From Cytophagales bacterium (GTDB lineage: Bacteria; Bacteroidota; Bacteroidia; Cytophagales; Thermoflexibacteraceae), in assembly GCA_013298985.1 (NCBI GenBank), contig JAAFJS010000033.1:1-35855 (forward strand): a stretch of 35,855 nt of DNA, in the 5' to 3' direction. Below are positions 17,716 through 25,840 of this stretch, one piece after another; the stretch's first letter is position 1, and every line of letters begins with the position of its first letter. The notes under the pieces were generated by a model. That model saw only the letters and a list, made by a program, of their open reading frames with translations, was not told the DNA's origin and ran no database searches. A program made the position numbers and the translations under genes.

Positions 17716-20700
17716 CTATTCCTTCACCACTTTTTTAAGTCCTCTTTGATTTTCTATCTCGAAGTAGAGTAAGTACAATCCTTTGGGTAAGTGATTGGTT
17801 TCTAAGGAGTAAATCAAATTTTGGGTGGTCTTTTGCACCACTTCTTCTGTTACTTTTTTTCCCAAATAGTCCAGCAAAGTGATTTTCAAATTGCCTTTTT
17901 CTGCAAAATCAAAGTCTATGACTACTTGATTTTGAGCAGGATTGGGGTACAGTTTTACATTTCTGGAAAGCAATGTTTCTTCCAAACCTGTGATATTGAT
18001 AGGGGAAGAAGTGGCTGAAATGCCTGATTTGGTTACAATTACAGTGTAATTTCCTGCTACGGTGGGCGTAAAAGTGCGCCCTGTTGCTCCTGCGATGAGT
18101 TGCCCATCTTTGTACCATTGGTAGCTGTCCCCTTCGCTTGCGGTGAGTGTATTGCCCGAACTGCTTACAGTTGCTACTACGGTCTGTCTTGTGATACTGA
18201 CTTGACTTTTAGAGGTTTTCCCACAGTGGGTGATTGTCCATTCAAACACATTTGCGCCTTCGGAAAGGTTTGTAACTTGCGCTTTGGGTTCATTGGGATT
18301 GGTTATTCTGCCTGTGCCACTCACTACTCGCCAAACGCCTGTGCCTTTTTGAGGAATATTGGCAGAAAGTTCGGCTTGATTTGTATTAATAATATTTTGG
18401 TTACTCCCTGCTTGGGCGGTGGTAGGAACAGCATTAGCATCACAAATGACAATATCTGCCAAGTTTTCTGCTCTGCCTAACTGCCTGACTATTGGGTCGC
18501 CGATTTCATTCAAGGTTTCATTGGTAATGATGGGACTGTTGAAGTCAAAATAAATGCCTGCTTTATTGGTAATTTTTGTGCCAATGGGATTGCCTGCGGT
18601 TTGCCTAATTTTGAACTTCACAAAACCATTGCTTGCTGGTTCATTCACTTTGGCGTGAGGCAAATAAATATTGTTGAAAGTGAAGGTAATAATTGGATTT
18701 CCTTTTCCTGAAATGCTCCAAGTGTAGTTGTGGGAACTTGCTCCTACCACCAAGCTGCTCACGTCCAATGATTTAGAAAGCGTATCTCGAATTACTACGG
18801 TATAGGCGGTATCGCTTCCTGTATTTTGGAATCTCACCAAATATTCTAATAAATCTGTGTTTTTGATAAACTTTTTTTCAGTAACACCAATGGGCGTAAC
18901 TTGCTTATCATTAGGGTCATAGCTATCTCTGATTTCCATGCAAGAGGTTTGCGAATGTTCACTTTTGTTGTCTTGGGGAAGCTGACGAACGGCATTTTCC
19001 GCACGAGCAAAAATGATACGTCTGCCACAGGCTTCGACAGTGGTCGTTGGCTCAGATTCAGTAGGGTGATTCGGGACTTGGGTTGCTTCCACACGAATTG
19101 CCCTGCCTTTTCCCAAGATGACCAAGGGCAGCGATTCCCCCGTTTTGAGTTTTGTTTTCTTTTCCTCCACCAAAATGGCATCAAAAAAAATGCGGTAGGT
19201 GGTGCTGTCCCTCATATCTCCGCGACCGATATTTTTGAGTGTAAAATTGGCATAATCACCTTCACAATAGCCATTTAGCTCGATGCTTGCCCTGTCCCAA
19301 GCGGCACTTTCCTGCACACAAGAGCTTGCGGGAGAGATGATTGCCTTGGTGCATTGGGTCAGTCCTCGGATAGCTTCATTGCCACAAATGACTGAATCCG
19401 TAATCACAAAACGCCTTGTTTCTCCTGCTTTCAACAAACCAATATTGAAAGTGAGTAGGGAATCTTGCCTACTCGTCCAATTCACTGTACTTCGAATAGG
19501 CACAACATATTTGGGATAAATGACCCTGACTTGTACATTTTGGGCATCAGCAAGCCCTTCGTTTTTGTAAGTTACGGTAGTTTGACTACGAAAACAACGG
19601 CGGCGGCGGTCGGAGGCAATGTCGACGGTGAGGGCGGTGCAGTTTTCTATCTTATTGAAAAAGTCAAAGCCTGATTTGGTTTCTCCTAAGCCTGAAAAAC
19701 TGACTGTGTAGTTTTTGGGGCAAGTAAAAACAGATACATTTTGCTTTGCTTTGGGTAAAATTTGAGAAATTTGGTAAATGCCTGCGGGAACACCAATGGA
19801 GTAATTACCATTTTCATCTGTAGAACCATAAAATTCTCCTGCATTGATAAGTATGCCTGCCATGCCTTTTTCTGTTTGTTCTTCCCTACAATTTGCATTT
19901 TCATCAAGGATTAATTTGCCTTGAATTTTGTTACTACTTTTTAATACTATAAAATTTTCTTGACTGTTAGCCACTCCATTATAAGTAGTAACAGTAATTT
20001 TTCCTGTAGTCGCAGTGGGTGGAAGAATTGCTGTGATTTTAGTAGGGCTATCTACTTTAAAGCTACTCACCTCGATACCATTGAATTTGACAGAAACTAC
20101 ACCAATAAAACTACTCCCTATGATAACTATTTGGTTTGTAACTTGGTTATTTTGAGGGGTGAAAGAAGTGAGTTGAGGGGCAGAACAAAGTGTATAGCTA
20201 TTTAGAGAAGCAATTGCACAAGAACAAAGAAAATTAGGGTATGTTGGAAGATTAGGTAAGCAAGAAATTTGATTATCATTACATCTCAATTCTTTCAAGC
20301 TATTGGGTAAGGTAGGCAAAGATGTGAGCAGGTTATAATGACACGCCAAATTTTGTAAACTATTGGGTAAGGTAGGCAAAGATGTGAGCAGATTATTAAA
20401 ACAACTCAGCAATGTTAAATTATTGGGTAAAATAGGCAAAGAACTAAGTTGATTATGAAAACAACGCAACGATTGCAATGTATTTGGCAAAGAAGATAGA
20501 GAAGCAAGTTGATTATGATAGCAATCCAAATATTGCAAACGATTAGGTAGCGCAGGTAAAGAAGTAAGTTGATTATCACCACAACTTAAAGATTGCAAAT
20601 TCACAAAAGCCTCTAAACCAGTTAAATTACTAATACGTTTACCCATAACATCTAAACTTATTTCATTCACCACCGCACTACACCCCACAATCAGAGAATC

Positions 20701-20862
20701 TCCTTTCATACAAGAGGCATAATTTGATTTCAAAAATGCCCTAAAATTAGCATCAGGCACATACATCGCCTTCTGCTGTGCCTGTGCATGAGAAAGCAGA
20801 GAAAACAAAAATACAAAAGCTAAAACCCATTTTTTGTAGGATACAATATTGATTTTTTTCAT
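17716..20862 (-). CDS. Secreted leucine-rich-repeat protein with T9SS C-terminal sorting domain
   Basis: A 1048-residue exported protein. It has a signal peptide (1-29, cut after AQA), then an N-terminal capping region and five exact 20-residue leucine-rich repeats (101-200) of the form SLPxLPNxLxxLxCxxNxLx. This LPX type is known from YopM/IpaH-like proteins. Next come an IPT/TIG-like Ig domain (about 228-307, LTSFTPQ...VTVTTYNG), a Cna-B/carboxypeptidase-like domain (312-400), and Cys-rich conserved-repeat segments (405-640). A domain beginning SYDPNDKQVTP (647-790), typical of large Bacteroidota T9SS cargo, and another Ig-like segment (835-955) follow. The type A sorting domain is 970-1048 (LYPNPAQNQVVI ... 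LPKGLYLLYFE ... KKVVKE). It is probably attached at the cell surface; the binding partner is unknown. Confidence 0.92.
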   Translation of the reverse strand: MKKINIVSYKKWVLAFVFLFSLLSHAQAQQKAMYVPDANFRAFLKSNYASCMKGDSLIVGCSAVVNEISLDVMGKRISNLTGLEAFVNLQSLSCGDNQLTSLPALPNRLQYLDCYHNQLASLSSLPNTLQSLRCFHNQLSSLPILPNNLTLLSCFNNLLTSLPTLPNSLQNLACHYNLLTSLPTLPNSLKELRCNDNQISCLPNLPTYPNFLCSCAIASLNSYTLCSAPQLTSFTPQNNQVTNQIVIIGSSFIGVVSVKFNGIEVSSFKVDSPTKITAILPPTATTGKITVTTYNGVANSQENFIVLKSSNKIQGKLILDENANCREEQTEKGMAGILINAGEFYGSTDENGNYSIGVPAGIYQISQILPKAKQNVSVFTCPKNYTVSFSGLGETKSGFDFFNKIENCTALTVDIASDRRRRCFRSQTTVTYKNEGLADAQNVQVRVIYPKYVVPIRSTVNWTSRQDSLLTFNIGLLKAGETRRFVITDSVICGNEAIRGLTQCTKAIISPASSCVQESAAWDRASIELNGYCEGDYANFTLKNIGRGDMRDSTTYRIFFDAILVEEKKTKLKTGESLPLVILGKGRAIRVEATQVPNHPTESEPTTTVEACGRRIIFARAENAVRQLPQDNKSEHSQTSCMEIRDSYDPNDKQVTPIGVTEKKFIKNTDLLEYLVRFQNTGSDTAYTVVIRDTLSKSLDVSSLVVGASSHNYTWSISGKGNPIITFTFNNIYLPHAKVNEPASNGFVKFKIRQTAGNPIGTKITNKAGIYFDFNSPIITNETLNEIGDPIVRQLGRAENLADIVICDANAVPTTAQAGSNQNIINTNQAELSANIPQKGTGVWRVVSGTGRITNPNEPKAQVTNLSEGANVFEWTITHCGKTSKSQVSITRQTVVATVSSSGNTLTASEGDSYQWYKDGQLIAGATGRTFTPTVAGNYTVIVTKSGISATSSPINITGLEETLLSRNVKLYPNPAQNQVVIDFDFAEKGNLKITLLDYLGKKVTEEVVQKTTQNLIYSLETNHLPKGLYLLYFEIENQRGLKKVVKE
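20263..20562 (-). repeat. Five 60-bp tandem units encoding the LPX leucine-rich repeats
   Basis: These encode residues 101-200 of the T9SS protein. The last two units (residues 161-200) share a 28-base identical stretch, TTGGGTAAGGTAGGC... on the + strand, which shows recent duplication. Confidence 0.8.
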
Positions 20863-21002
20863 TTGGATAAGTTTTATTTAAAGTTTCTACAAATTTCTAA
20901 AATCGCCCTTTATTCAGGAAATATTCTTACTTTTTTAGGTGCTGTAAAGCAAAAAAACTATGAAAAATACAAGCCAAACTTGTAAAAGTCATATTGTTTT
21001 AC

Positions 21003-21049
21003 TTACTCCTCAATTTTTGTATTTACATCTAATTTTAACCTTTTCCACC
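21003..21049 (-). repeat. asnB 3'-tail repeat, copy B
   Basis: In the asparagine synthase frame this reads RWKRLKLDVNTKIEE followed by a TAA stop, against WWKRLKLDVEAKMEE and TAG in copy A. A 25-base run (ACATCTAATTT...CCACC, + strand) is identical to copy A. The stop codon of the gene at 21035-21712 lies inside this copy in another frame. The next gene, the LRR/T9SS protein, starts 140 bp downstream. Confidence 0.85.
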
Positions 21050-21712
21050 TGAATACAGTTTTTCCATTTCCCCTTTCAAGAATAAAAGTATCTCAAACAA
21101 ATTGAAAATATCTTCGGAAGTGATGTCATAAGCAAGGCTGACAGCATAACTTTTCTCCTCTAAAATGACGATGAACCAATTTTGCCCGTTTAGGTAAATA
21201 CCATAAATAGGCTGGTTATCTTGGTTTAGTTTTTGGGCAGTGACCATTGCTATCAACAATTGCCCAAGGGGGGCATTGTCCCTACGCTTTTCGGGTTTGT
21301 ATGCGGAGTGCATACTCTCATGTAGGAAGAGGTGAGGTTTCTTGGGACTTTGTATGCCTTTGGCAAGCATAAACTCCACCAATCCTTCGGTAGTCTTGGT
21401 ATCATTTTGATATTTGACCGAAAGCGACCTTTGTGTAAATGCCTTATAATGAGTGCTTACAAAATCAACAAGTCCAATAAAACGACTAATGAAGAAAAAT
21501 TTATACTCATCTTCATTCCAAGATTCTATGTATTCTAATGCAAGTTTTCGCAAGTAATCTAAATCTATTCTTCTTTCATGCGTTTGTGGCAAGAAAAAAC
21601 TTTTAAATACCTCAAAAAGAGGGTGCTCAAATTTTCTGGTAAGCCCAAACTCATCATTTACTTCTTCGTAAGTCCAATCTTTAAATGCCTTATTTTTCTC
21701 TTTTTTCTTCAT
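21035..21712 (-). CDS. Uncharacterised PD-(D/E)XK-like protein, Bacteroidota family
   Basis: A 225-residue soluble protein. The frame is open to 21859, but I chose the ATG at 21712 because the longer part lies inside the asnB tail in another frame and codes an odd hydrophobic stretch. The conserved-looking part is residues 125-215: LVEFMLAKGIQSPKKPHLFLHE, then APLGQLLIAMVTAQKLN, PIYGIYLNGQNWFIVILEEKSYAVSLAYD and a helical end. From memory, relatives have an acidic-x-Lys active-site-like motif (HEYK) where this protein reads HESMHSAYK, as if five residues had been inserted. The last residues GGKG are encoded by copy B of the asnB tail. Function is not known; a PD-(D/E)XK nuclease-like fold is a guess. 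Confidence 0.72.
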   Translation of the reverse strand: MKKKEKNKAFKDWTYEEVNDEFGLTRKFEHPLFEVFKSFFLPQTHERRIDLDYLRKLALEYIESWNEDEYKFFFISRFIGLVDFVSTHYKAFTQRSLSVKYQNDTKTTEGLVEFMLAKGIQSPKKPHLFLHESMHSAYKPEKRRDNAPLGQLLIAMVTAQKLNQDNQPIYGIYLNGQNWFIVILEEKSYAVSLAYDITSEDIFNLFEILLFLKGEMEKLYSGGKG

Positions 21713-21786
21713 TTTTATTTTATTTCTAAACAAATATACTAAAATATTTGCACTAAGAAGTAGCAAAGATGCTAAAAACTTACAAA

Positions 21787-21852
21787 CTACTCCTCCATCT
21801 TTGCCTCCACATCTAATTTTAACCTTTTCCACCAATGCTGAAATGCCAGTAC
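21787..21852 (-). repeat. asnB 3'-tail repeat, copy A (true gene end)
   Basis: The end of the asparagine synthase fragment, coding AFQHWWKRLKLDVEAKMEE and a TAG stop. It is the reference for copies B (21003-21049) and C (17650-17694). The three copies are in the same orientation, and each is followed by a gene on the same strand. Confidence 0.88.
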
Positions 21853-22200
21853 CGCCCACACGTGGTTTTGGTCAAAGCTATTCGTTTCAAAAATAGTTTT
21901 CTTTAAATTACTGATATACTGTGGATTAAAAACTTTTTGCGCTCTGATAAAGTCCTCATCAAGCAACTCGTTTATCCAAGATTTCAGCACCGTTTTGTAG
22001 CCTTTGGCAAGCGGTACGTCGAAGCCATGCTTAGGGCGATTGTAGAGTTCTGCTGGCAATAGCTCCCTGAAAGCGTCTTGGACTATGCGTTTTTTCATAT
22101 TTCCGTTGATTTTGTAGTTGGTAGGAAGCGAAAATGCAAAGTTTACCACCTGATGCGCCAAAAACGGAACGCGCACCTCCAGCGCGTGCGCCATAGACAT
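21787..22200 (-). pseudogene. Asparagine synthase (glutamine-hydrolysing), C-terminal fragment
   Basis: The 137 residues match only the end of AsnB-type synthetases, starting exactly at the MSMAHALEVRVPFL motif of the synthetase domain; a full protein has 500-650 residues. The N-terminal Cys amidotransferase domain and the ATP-binding SGGxDS loop are missing. In frame upstream, a stop occurs within four codons inside the terminal repeat of the element at 22204-22382. Beyond that element the sequence is not asnB, so the 5' part was deleted and not just split. The usual PFLD here reads PFLA. Translation as a fragment from the internal ATG is possible but would not be a working enzyme. Such genes in Bacteroidota often belong to surface-polysaccharide loci; none is seen here. 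Confidence 0.88.
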
Positions 22201-22203
22201 ACT

Positions 22204-22382
22204 TAGGACTTACGCAGAGGTTCTTTTAGACACTTTAACTGCTTATAGTGAGGGCTAAAAACAGCAAAAAAATATCGTGCCTGCTAAATTAGGCAAAATT
22301 CGTTTTGCTCGTTTTCAAAATTTACATTTTAAGGCGTTTTAAGCGTATATTTCATTAGTTTCAAATTTTTGCGTAAGGCCTA
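22204..22382. mobile_element. 179-bp MITE-like element with 13-bp terminal inverted repeats
   Basis: TAGGACTTACGCA (22204-22216) faces TGCGTAAGGCCTA (22370-22382), 12 of 13 bases matching as inverted repeats. The interior has no coding capacity. The ends look like those of DDE-type insertion sequences, but I cannot name the family. It directly adjoins the truncation point of asnB. Confidence 0.7.
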
Positions 22383-22436
22383 TTTTATATACTATGTTGA
22401 TAAGCAATAAGTTGTAACGATTGTTTATTGTAAAAA

Positions 22437-23060
22437 AATGCCGTTAGGCATTCAATATTTGTAGAAAAGAAGGGAATCCTCCGCCCAAAAAAGCCCCATA
22501 GGGGCGAAACCTCATTCTATGGACTTGAAGATGTACCTTTCATCATATTCTATTTCAAATATTTTCAAAAATGCTTTGTATTCTTCTATGAAGGTGTGCG
22601 TTTTATGGTGTCCTTCCTGATTTTCAATATATTTCACTACGCTGTCTATTTGGCTTTTGGAATAAGAAAATGCACCATAGCCCGATTGCCACTCAAATTT
22701 TCCTTGTACTAATTTGCTTTCATCTATCCATTTGGAGGAACTGCCCTTGATGTCTTGCAATAAATTGGAAATGGATTGGGTAGGATGTAAGCCAATAAAG
22801 ATGTGAACATGGTCGGGCATTCCGTTGATTGCGATTAGTTTATGTTCCTGATTGGTTACAATGCCTGTGATATATTTGTACAAATCTGCTTTCCAATAAG
22901 GCTGAATCAGGCTTTGGCGATTTTGTACTGCAAACACCGTTTGAATATAGGTTTGCGTGAATGTATTTGCCATAGAATTAGCATTTTATGTTTCGCCCCT
23001 ATGGGGCTTATGTTTTTGATGTGTTTATAGTGCTACAAATATCATATCCCTAACGGGATA
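22437..23060 (-). mobile_element. RAYT-type transposase element with paired end hairpins
   Basis: A 624-bp unit. The left end is H1 22437-22452 (AATGCC, loop GTTA, GGCATT), then CAATATTTGTAGAAAA, then H2 22493-22505 (GCCCC, ATA, GGGGC). The right end is H3 22995-23007 (GCCCC, TAT, GGGGC), then TGCTACAAATAT, then H4 23045-23060 (TATCCC, loop TAAC, GGGATA). The ends are mirror images around the transposase gene. Distances H1-H2 (56 bp) and H3-H4 (50 bp) match those in the three gene-less elements of this window. I infer that this is the autonomous member of the family. Confidence 0.82.
22512..22973 (-). CDS. REP-associated tyrosine transposase (HUH, IS200/IS605 TnpA-like)
   Basis: A 153-residue single-domain Y1 HUH endonuclease. 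The HUH motif is H55-V-H57 in MPDHVHIFIG, which binds the metal ion. The catalytic tyrosine is Y115 in VVKYIENQEGHHK, which would bond covalently to the 5' end of a cut single strand. There is no TnpB or IscB partner. Length and the stand-alone layout fit RAYTs, which act on nearby REP hairpins; IS200-type TnpA is the alternative and cannot be excluded. The gene starts with ATG at 22973. Its stop is 7 bp from hairpin H2 and its start 22 bp from H3, so the hairpins closely frame the gene. Confidence 0.92.
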   Translation of the reverse strand: MANTFTQTYIQTVFAVQNRQSLIQPYWKADLYKYITGIVTNQEHKLIAINGMPDHVHIFIGLHPTQSISNLLQDIKGSSSKWIDESKLVQGKFEWQSGYGAFSYSKSQIDSVVKYIENQEGHHKTHTFIEEYKAFLKIFEIEYDERYIFKSIE

Positions 23061-23141
23061 AAAAATCATTTTTAGGCTATAAAAAACACCATCCATAGAG
23101 GTTGAAATTGGATAAGAGAATAAAATTAAAAAACTCACACC

Positions 23142-23180
23142 AAAAAAAATACCATTGGACATTCAATATTTGTAGAAAAA
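23142..23180. repeat. Decayed RAYT-type left-end sequence
   Basis: This segment aligns with 22434-22466 (H1 plus the TTTGTAGAAAA box) with four differences, all transitions inside the hairpin; CATTCAATATTTGTAGAAAA is identical. The hairpin can no longer pair well. It may be the end of an older copy. Confidence 0.65.
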
Positions 23181-23183
23181 ACA

Positions 23184-23216
23184 ACACCTGTCAGGTCTTC
23201 GAGACCTGACAGGTGT
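23184..23216 (-). terminator. Rho-independent terminator of the aconitase gene, also a dispersed-repeat-like hairpin
   Basis: ACACCTGTCAGGTCT pairs perfectly over 15 bp around TCG. On the minus strand it is followed by TTGTTTTTTC. It lies 20 bp past the aconitase stop. Palindromes of the ACCTGTCAGGT type are, in my experience, scattered through Bacteroidota genomes, so it may be both repeat and terminator. Confidence 0.72.
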
Positions 23217-23236
23217 AAATAAATATATTCAAAATT

Positions 23237-25504
23237 TTACTTTCCTTCCTTCATCTTAATCAAATTCAAGGCAGAACCTGCTCTGAACCATTCTATTTGC
23301 GCTTCGTTGTAAGTGTGTTTTACTTCGAAACTTTCCACGCTTCCGTCTTTGTGGGTAAGCTGAATAGTGAGGTTTTTGTTCGGCGCAAAGGTCGTCAAGC
23401 CCAAGATGTCGATTACGTCATCTTCTTGAATTTTGTCGTAATCCGCCTTATTGACAAAGCGCAAAGCAAGCATACCTTGTTTTTTGAGGTTTGTTTCGTG
23501 GATACGTGCAAAGGATTTGACCAAAATAGCTCTTACGCCCAAGAAACGAGGCTCCATAGCGGCGTGTTCTCTTGACGAGCCTTCGCCGTAGTTTTCATCT
23601 CCTACTACGATAGAGCCAATGTTTGACGCTTTGTAAGCACGCTGAGTAAATGGTACTTCGTTGTACTCGCCTGTAAGTTGGTTTTTTACCTTGTTAGTTG
23701 CTTTATTGTAGGCATTTACTGCGCCAATAAGCATATTATTAGAGATATTGTCCAAGTGTCCGCGATATTTGAGCCAAGGTCCCGCCATTGAGATATGGTC
23801 AGTCGTACACTTGCCAAACGCCTTGATGAGGAGTTTTAGACCTTTTACGTCTGTGCCTTCCCAAGCCTTAAATTCCTCCAATAACTGCAAGCGGTCAGAA
23901 GTTTCGCTGACCAACACTTGCACTTTGCTACCGTCTTTGGCAGGTTCTTGGAAACCAGCATCTTCCACGCCGTAGCCTTTGGGTGGTGCTTGCAAGCCTG
24001 TTGGCTCGTCAAGCATGACTTGTACGCCGTCTTCATTGGTCAGCGTATCTGTCATTGGGTTAAAAGTCAAGTCGCCCGCAATCGCAAAAGCGGTTACGAT
24101 TTCTGGAGAAGCCACAAAAGCGTGAGTTGCTGCCAAGCCGTCATTTCTTTTTGCAAAATTTCTGTTGAAAGAAGTAATGATGGAGTTGGCGCGATTAGGG
24201 TCGTCGATGTGCCTTGACCACTGCCCAATGCAAGGTCCGCAGGCATTAGCCAACACAATACCGCCCATTTGGTCAAAAATAGCCAAGATTCCATCTCTTT
24301 CAGCAGTAAAACGCACCGTTTCAGAGCCTGGCGTGATGGTAAATTGTGCTTTTGCCTTTAATTTTTTATCTATTGCTTGTTTTGCCAAAGAAGCAGAACG
24401 CGTTAAATCTTCGTAAGATGAGTTCGTGCAAGAGCCTATCAAACCTACTTCTAAGCGTGCAGGGAAGTTATTTTTCCTTACTGCCTCTGCAAACTCAGAA
24501 AGTTTCCAAGCGCGGTCTGGCGTGAAAGGTCCGTTGATATATGGCTCTAATTCGTCCAAGTCAATTTCAATCAACTGGTCAAAATAATTTAAAGGATTCA
24601 CATATACGTCTGCGTCTGCGCGCAAGTTATCTTTGTATTGTTCTGCCAGTTCCGCTACATCTGCGCGAGATGTCGAAGCCAAATACTCCTTCATCTTGTC
24701 GTCATAGCCAAAAAGCGAAGTCGTTGCGCCAATTTCCGCACCCATGTTACAGATAGTGCCTTTGCCAGTAGCAGAAATATTGTCTGCACCTGAGCCAAAA
24801 TATTCCACAATCGCATCAGTACCGCCCGAAACGGTCAAAATGCCCGCTACTTTGAGGATTACGTCTTTGGCAGAAGCCCAGCCGCTGAGTTTTCCTTTCA
24901 AATGTACGCCAATGATTTTTGGGAATTTTAACTCCCACGCCATGCCCGCCATCACGTCGACCGCGTCTGCACCGCCCACGCCAATCGCAATCATGCCCAA
25001 TCCACCTGCATTAGGCGTATGAGAATCCGTACCTATCATCATGCCACCAGGGAAAGCATAGTTTTCCAGTACAACTTGGTGAATAATTCCTGCACCAGCT
25101 TTCCAGAAGCCAATGCCGTATTTATTTGATACTGAGGCAAGAAAGTCATATACTTCCTTGTTGGTATTGATTGCCACTTCGAGGTCTTTTTTCGCGCCCT
25201 CTTTTGCCAAAATGAGGTGGTCGCAGTGAACAGTGCTTGGGACGGCGACTTGGGGCTTGCCCGCTTGCATGAACTGCAAAAGTGCCATCTGTGCCGTAGC
25301 ATCTTGCATCGCGACGCGGTCAGGCGCAAAATCTACATACGATTCGCCTCTGGTGAAAGGCGCAGAAGGAACAGCCTCAAACAAGTGTGCATACAATATT
25401 TTTTCGGTCAGCGTCAAAGGTCTGCCTACTACCTTTCGTGCTTGTGCTATTCTATCGCCCATACGAGCATAGACAGCTTTAATCATGTCTATATCAAAAG
25501 CCAT
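23237..25504 (-). CDS. Aconitate hydratase (mitochondrial-type)
   Basis: A 755-residue [4Fe-4S] TCA-cycle enzyme that isomerises citrate to isocitrate. Cluster ligands are C359 (IGSCTNSS), C422 and C425 ([10 protein letters not shown]). The swivel domain carries the [10 protein letters not shown] loop (640-649), and [13 protein letters not shown] (158-170) binds substrate. Length and motif spacing fit the mitochondrial-type family found in Bacteroidota, not the 850-900-residue AcnA or AcnB. It starts with ATG at 25504, and the alternatives inside are less likely because [12 protein letters not shown] is family-like. It is monocistronic with a strong terminator hairpin behind. Citrate synthase and isocitrate dehydrogenase genes are not in the window. 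Confidence 0.95.
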   Translation of the reverse strand: MAFDIDMIKAVYARMGDRIAQARKVVGRPLTLTEKILYAHLFEAVPSAPFTRGESYVDFAPDRVAMQDATAQMALLQFMQAGKPQVAVPSTVHCDHLILAKEGAKKDLEVAINTNKEVYDFLASVSNKYGIGFWKAGAGIIHQVVLENYAFPGGMMIGTDSHTPNAGGLGMIAIGVGGADAVDVMAGMAWELKFPKIIGVHLKGKLSGWASAKDVILKVAGILTVSGGTDAIVEYFGSGADNISATGKGTICNMGAEIGATTSLFGYDDKMKEYLASTSRADVAELAEQYKDNLRADADVYVNPLNYFDQLIEIDLDELEPYINGPFTPDRAWKLSEFAEAVRKNNFPARLEVGLIGSCTNSSYEDLTRSASLAKQAIDKKLKAKAQFTITPGSETVRFTAERDGILAIFDQMGGIVLANACGPCIGQWSRHIDDPNRANSIITSFNRNFAKRNDGLAATHAFVASPEIVTAFAIAGDLTFNPMTDTLTNEDGVQVMLDEPTGLQAPPKGYGVEDAGFQEPAKDGSKVQVLVSETSDRLQLLEEFKAWEGTDVKGLKLLIKAFGKCTTDHISMAGPWLKYRGHLDNISNNMLIGAVNAYNKATNKVKNQLTGEYNEVPFTQRAYKASNIGSIVVGDENYGEGSSREHAAMEPRFLGVRAILVKSFARIHETNLKKQGMLALRFVNKADYDKIQEDDVIDILGLTTFAPNKNLTIQLTHKDGSVESFEVKHTYNEAQIEWFRAGSALNLIKMKEGK

Positions 25505-25840
25505 TTTGAATGATGAGTTATGAGTTATGAATTATAAATGATGAATTATGAGTTATGAATGGACTTGTTTTGTTTAGTGGAGAAAGTCATTATGGCTTTA
25601 GCACACAGATGACACTGATTTTACTGATAAAACACAGATTTTTTAATTTTTATCTGTAAAAATCTGCTCAATCTGCGTTATCAGTGTGCCTAATTGATTA
25701 AATAAACCTCCAAAAACAAGCTCAATAAATACAATTAACGATTGACATTAAAGAAATATTTGTTTTGTGGCTCAACCTCAACCCCAAAAAACATTAAATA
25801 ATTGCACAATAATAATACATTTTTGTTTGAGAAAACGAAT
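25505..25840. other. Non-coding spacer upstream of aconitase
   Basis: Immediately upstream of the gene are short direct repeats of GAGTTATGAATTAT (25511-25558), resembling parts of the TAAGTAGTTA-end elements. The long dispersed repeat at 25601-25689 follows, then AT-rich DNA with nothing recognisable. No clear promoter box was found. Confidence 0.4.
25601..25689. repeat. Imperfect palindromic dispersed repeat (CACAGAT/ATCTG type)
   Basis: The ends GCACAC and GTGTGC are inverted. Inside, ACACAGATTTTTT faces AAAAATCTGC, and CTGATAA faces TTATCAG. The sequence is built of CACAGAT and CACTGAT words. Similar repeats are common in Bacteroidota intergenic DNA as far as I know; copy number cannot be seen here. 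Confidence 0.5.

Noticed and set aside
20884-20896. TTTCTACAAATTT box upstream of the LRR/T9SS gene
   Set aside because: It resembles the box of the RAYT elements but no hairpin lies at the right distance, so chance is likely in AT-rich DNA.
21713-21859. N-terminal extension of the gene at 21035-21712 up to 21859
   Set aside because: The extension is the asnB tail read in another frame (GGTGISALVEKV) plus spacer; the ATG at 21712 gives a normal soluble start.
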